Source of the DNA: Rostratula benghalensis
Taxonomy: Eukaryota > Chordata > Aves > Charadriiformes > Rostratulidae
Assembly (NCBI GenBank): GCA_013399305.1
Contig: VXAI01000182.1
Span: 937,197 to 1,001,196, forward strand
DNA length: 64,000 nt
Direction of reading: 5' to 3'
The translations under genes and the position numbers were made by a program. The notes below the pieces were generated by a model. That model ran no database searches, was not told where the DNA came from, and saw nothing but the letters and a program-made list of their open reading frames with translations. Shown piece after piece: positions 60,029-64,000 of this stretch. The stretch's first letter is position 1. Each line of letters begins with the position of its first letter.

Positions 60029-62908
60029 GTGGTCAAAAAGTGCTTTATTTGAATCCTCTTCCTGGATATTTATTCAATGAATTCCTTGTTTCCTAGATGT
60101 TCCTAATTTCTGAATGATGTGCTATCCTTTGCTTTTAAATTCACGTTAATATTGTTTATGTTAATCCTTGATAATTATTATTACCATTACCTCTGTTTTG
60201 TAATCTCTAAATTTTCCTCTTTCCCAAGAAAGCGTAGCCTCATCCTTACCCATTCAGCGTGGGTTTGGATAACACAACGTCTTGTACCGCTCATGTCTGA
60301 TTGCCTCGCTTGTTTTGTTTGTGATTCCTTACACAGGGCTGACTTTTATGTTAGCCTTTGGCTTGTGCCACGGCTCCTGCAGTGGGAATGTCTTGTAAGT
60401 GCTGTGACTGGGTCATGAGCAGCATTGTTTGCTAAAGGTAAAGCTGGGTACATACAGTCATCCTTGAGGTCAATTGGGTTTCGTTCATCAATTGGGAATG
60501 TGCGGTGACTGTTAAGGAAGGTGCAGTGCTTCATTCACTTATGCCCCTTCTGCCACTGAGGTGTGTTTGCTCCCTGCTGAAGCGGTGCTTTGAGTTTGTT
60601 GGGCAGGTTTTCCCCCCTGTGCATTTATTCAGGGGACGTCCTTGTGGCACTGGGGACTGAAGCGAGCGCGTTGCTCTGCAGGGTGTGTTTACTGGATGAA
60701 GTGTTGTGTTCTGCTGGGTGTGTCGCCGACTGCATGAAGCACTAAACACAACTGCCGCTCAGGAAAAGGAAAAAACATTTTAGAGAATGAAGAGAAAAAT
60801 GTTATAAAGCATTTAAAAATATAAATAACAGCATGGGAGGAAGTCTTTCTGAAGGAACAGGATGCGCATGTAGGTGAAGAATTCAAATACAAGTGCTGTG
60901 CTAAGTATAATCAGTAATTAAAGCTCAGCCCTTCCTCTTAGGATTTTAGTAAGCTACATGTTGACAGTACTTCTCAAATGCCAGGGAACAAAAGAGCAGG
61001 TTTTAAGTCTTGTTGCAGTGTAGTTTGTGTTTCTCATTATCACGTCTGTTATGCTGTCCATCTATTATAGTGAGACTGGACTTTAAATGGACGATAGAAT
61101 TAATTAGTATCTACTCAACTTATTAAGTCAAGCCCTTCTTAATATTGAGTATCTGAGCTTTTTCCTTAAGAAACAACCACCTCTTTTCTTCCTGCTGAAT
61201 ATGCAAAAGAAATAATCTGATTATCAGATAGATGACAGGGCTGGGTACAGCTGCTGTGTTATGTTTGAGTATGGAGAAGGGGGTCTGTGCAGCCACACAG
61301 CCTCTTCCTTCTCCTGTGACAGTGGGCAGGCACATCGTTGGGCAACGCTAAGGAGAATCTATTGCTCTTAAAAGTCCCTAGAAAATTTACCCAGTTTTTA
61401 ATATAGTTTCTCTTTGTTTGCTTGTTTGCTTTACTTTTGGGTGCCAGAGATTTCCTATGGGAAAGTCACAGTGAGCAGAACGTTTTTGTATTTGGTTTCT
61501 TTTTTCACCATGGAACTGAACTCCACAAAGAATTTTCAGCTCCCATCACAGACTTGCCTCATGTTTTCATAGCATCCCCATACTGGTTAGTGCTTGGAGT
61601 AGTTCAAAAGACTGCAAACACATGAAAGGTCATGGCCAAAGGGAGATACAAGTTAACACTTAACTAGAGTGAGTTCCTGTAAAAGAGGACTTTGAACGTT
61701 AAAACAGAGCTTTTGGATTAGCAGCAAATAAAAATTGAGGATTAGTACCTGATTCTCAAATGGGGAGTGCTCTCTAGTGAGTTAAATGCCTAAATTCCCT
61801 GTACACTGGAGAGAAATAGTTAGGAACCCAAGGACTTGAAGTATCCTTAGCTAGTGCGACGAGTGGTGAGATGCCTACATCATCCAGTAGGAAATACTTA
61901 AGAGAAGGGAACATCTGAATATCTCACTGTGAAACTCTGATACAGGACCAAAAAGTGTTTGCTTATGGGTTTAAGTAACATATTTGGCATGGACACCTGA
62001 ATCAGTCTTCTCAGTGAAAAAATGCCTGGGAGATGAGCCACCCCCTTTACTTTAAATACTCACCAAGCCCTGAAGAACACTACCCTGGAAGCCTGTTGTG
62101 GACCTTTGACCAGGGAGTGCTGTGAGAAACTATAGGACATTCAGGGGAAGGGCAGAAAATGTGCTGTGCCCAGCTCTGAAAGCTGAGCCTCAGTGTAACC
62201 AGCAGTGCAAAATTTCTTGTGTCGGAGTAGGATGCCTGGTTAGGGCTCTTAGCTGGAAAACAGTGGTGATACTGGGTCTGGGATAGTGGTGAAGGGGTCC
62301 ATGACCTACTGATGTTAAACACCTGAGTGTTTAACTCAGCCCTCCTGAGTGTTCCTTTCTGATGTGTACTTTGAGTCTTAGTCACAGTGTGACTTAAGAC
62401 TTTACTGGAAACCCCCCCCAACATGATTTCTGGATGGACTTAGGCAAGAAGCAGCTGACAGAATTCAGCCCACCCCAAGCAGTGGGGCTGCTGGGCACCA
62501 AAAGGCGCCAGACCTTTTGACACCTAAAGAAGCTTTCCCTAGAAACTGTAGGCACTTAACAGCATCTGACGTAGCTGAGGAGGGGAGGCAGAGCTTTCCT
62601 GGGTTGCTCTCATGAGTACAGGCGCCAGCAGTCTGCAGAAGTTGCACTTTGGTGCCTGAGTGCTATTTTGGATCTCTCCCAGAGACCTTGCACTAGCATG
62701 ATCTCAGTGAAGAGCCAGTATGAAAGCTCAGCACAGGCCGGGGATGCCTGGTTTGCTGCTGAGAATGACCTTCTCAGATGGGTGGCTTCTTCCTAGGTAT
62801 GAGCTGTGGAAGCCAGCTTGGGCATCCAAATGGAAGGTCAAGCTCTGCTCTGGTTCTCTGTCTAGCAGGAGGGAATGCTATGCTGTGGCCAGCAATACAT
62901 GGAAACCA

Positions 62909-63127
62909 GCATTAGATTAGGTATTATACTGAAAGGGTTATCAGGCATTGGAACAGATTGCCTGTGGAAGTGGTGGCATTGTCATCCTTGGAGGTATTTA
63001 AAAGATGAGTAGATGTAGTGCTTAGAGTTATGGTTTAGTGATGGGTTTTGTCAGTGTTTGGTTGAAGGTTGGCCTTGATGATCTGAAAGGTCCCTTCCAA
63101 CCATGACAATTCCATGGTTCTATGATT
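62909..63127 (+). mobile_element. CR1 LINE fragment with internal deletion, plus orientation
   Basis: Reads ATTAGATTAGGTATTATACT, then ATTGGAACAGATTGCCTGTGG, GTTGGCCTTGATGATCTGAA, AGGTCCCTTCCAACCATGAC and a final GGTTCTATGATT. Compared with a usual copy, a short piece between the ATTAGATT and CTGAAAGG segments is missing. Lies upstream of ERGIC1 in intergenic DNA. Confidence 0.92.
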
Positions 63128-64000
63128 TTTCAGCAGAATGTGTATGTGAGGGTTCAGTAGCACTGGTTATCACAAAGGCCCTCAGGCGGTAAACAAGTTA
63201 GCCAAACCAAAACCTTGACAAGGAGGAGTTTTTCAAAGAAGATGCTGGAAGCTTTGTTGGAAGACTTGCCAAATCCTACTGCAGCACTCTGTGGGCAGCC
63301 AATCATGCTACTGCAGCTTAGCAGGTCCTCACCCATCAATTGACCCACAGGAACTGGCCGTGTGCGTGAGATCTTGAATAGCACTTCACTGACTTAGTTT
63401 TGGCATGGTCATCTGTGCTGCCTTATCAGCTTTCTCAGTGGTTTCCTCTAAACATTGTGTAGCCTTCAGGGAGTTTAGTAAGCCCAGTGGGACATTTCAG
63501 GCAAGAGATACATAGTCTTTTTTCATCTTTTTCATAGTAAGGATATGGATTTTTAATTGCTTCTTTTGTGATTTGCTAACAGGCTGCCTCTTCTGCAAAT
63601 GACACTTGTGTTTTCATCATTCTCACTTGGTCGCTTGGCAATCCTGTGATGGTCAGCAGATTGGGGAAGTTTTCTCAGTGCTAAAGAATCTGTTGCAGAA
63701 ATCAGGGCGTGGCTAGAGAAAATATTTTATAAAGAGGTCTTATTAACCCTGTAACGAATTATTCCAGAGGTTATTGTCTCTGGCCTTGTGTTTGTTTCAC
63801 CTAGAGCCCATGGACTCAGCATTTCTGAAGTGTCACTGTTAGGGTATGATTTTTCAGTATCTGGCCTCTGATTTGGAGTGGGATTAGTTTTGGGTGACCA
63901 CCTTCAGATGGATTGCGATCCAGTCTAGCATCTGTCCTTGTTGCTGACTTCATCGATCTGCCGTTTGGCCAAACAGAGACTCTGAACTGGTGGCTATCGC

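Larger units (their letters stand above)
57661..64000. other. Intergenic region upstream of ERGIC1
   Basis: About 6.3 kb with no exon I can recognise on either strand. In mammals DUSP1 is the neighbour on this side and is transcribed away from ERGIC1; I see no DUSP1 sequence here. Contents: possible regulatory sequence at 58690-59480 with repeated short motifs, a MIR-like remnant at 59762-59845, an A16 run, an imperfect short duplication near 60674-60741, and a CR1 fragment at 62909-63127. ORFs here are under about 135 codons and unlike known proteins. Confidence 0.75.

Noticed and set aside
57661..64000. Search for DUSP1 or another neighbour gene upstream of ERGIC1
   Set aside because: No phosphatase signature motif, no spliceable coding exons and no second CpG island found in this stretch.
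1..64000. CRISPR arrays, defence systems, operons, tRNA or rRNA genes
   Set aside because: The sequence is vertebrate nuclear DNA. No regularly spaced repeats, no cloverleaf with A/B boxes and no rRNA segments were noticed on either strand by eye.

Overview
The window comes from a vertebrate nuclear genome, almost certainly a bird. It carries seven recognisable 5'-truncated CR1 LINE copies with the typical 3' end (repeated TTCTATGAT-like octamers), a few worn MIR-like SINE remnants, and no Alu, L1 or B elements. Introns are AT-rich and the one promoter lies in a CpG island. Crocodilians and turtles also carry CR1, so bird is an inference, though a strong one. I do not attempt a species.

One protein-coding gene is supported: ERGIC1 (ERGIC-32), on the minus strand, a two-span membrane protein that cycles between ER, ERGIC and cis-Golgi. 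Nine coding exons were placed by hand, with canonical GT/AG sites and matching phases throughout: 57142-57123, 34445-34384, 26878-26806, 16662-16568, 15935-15811, 13327-13223, 8798-8738, 7571-7471 and 4742-4620. Together they make 765 nt, or 255 codons, with no stop or frameshift. The family protein is about 290 residues, so the last coding exon (about 35 codons, second membrane span and C-terminus) and the 3' UTR should lie to the left of position 1.

Layout: 1-4619 is part of intron 9. Exons 9 to 4 lie between 4.6 and 16.7 kb, exon 3 at 26.8 kb and exon 2 at 34.4 kb. A 22.7 kb first intron reaches exon 1 at 57.1 kb, which sits in a CpG island with a 113-base assembly gap just inside intron 1. 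From about 57.3 kb to the end is promoter and then upstream intergenic DNA, with no gene recognised but some regulatory-looking sequence (paired GATA sites near 59.4 kb, repeated 10-mers near 58.9 kb) and one CR1.

All other long reading frames looked like chance or CR1-derived ORFs. I found no tRNA, rRNA, CRISPR, prokaryotic system or intact mobile element, and nothing I would call a new biological system. The findings are modest: hairpins, a tandem duplication beside a poly(A) tract, candidate conserved non-coding blocks, ancient SINE remnants and a possible polyadenylated retrocopy or LTR end.
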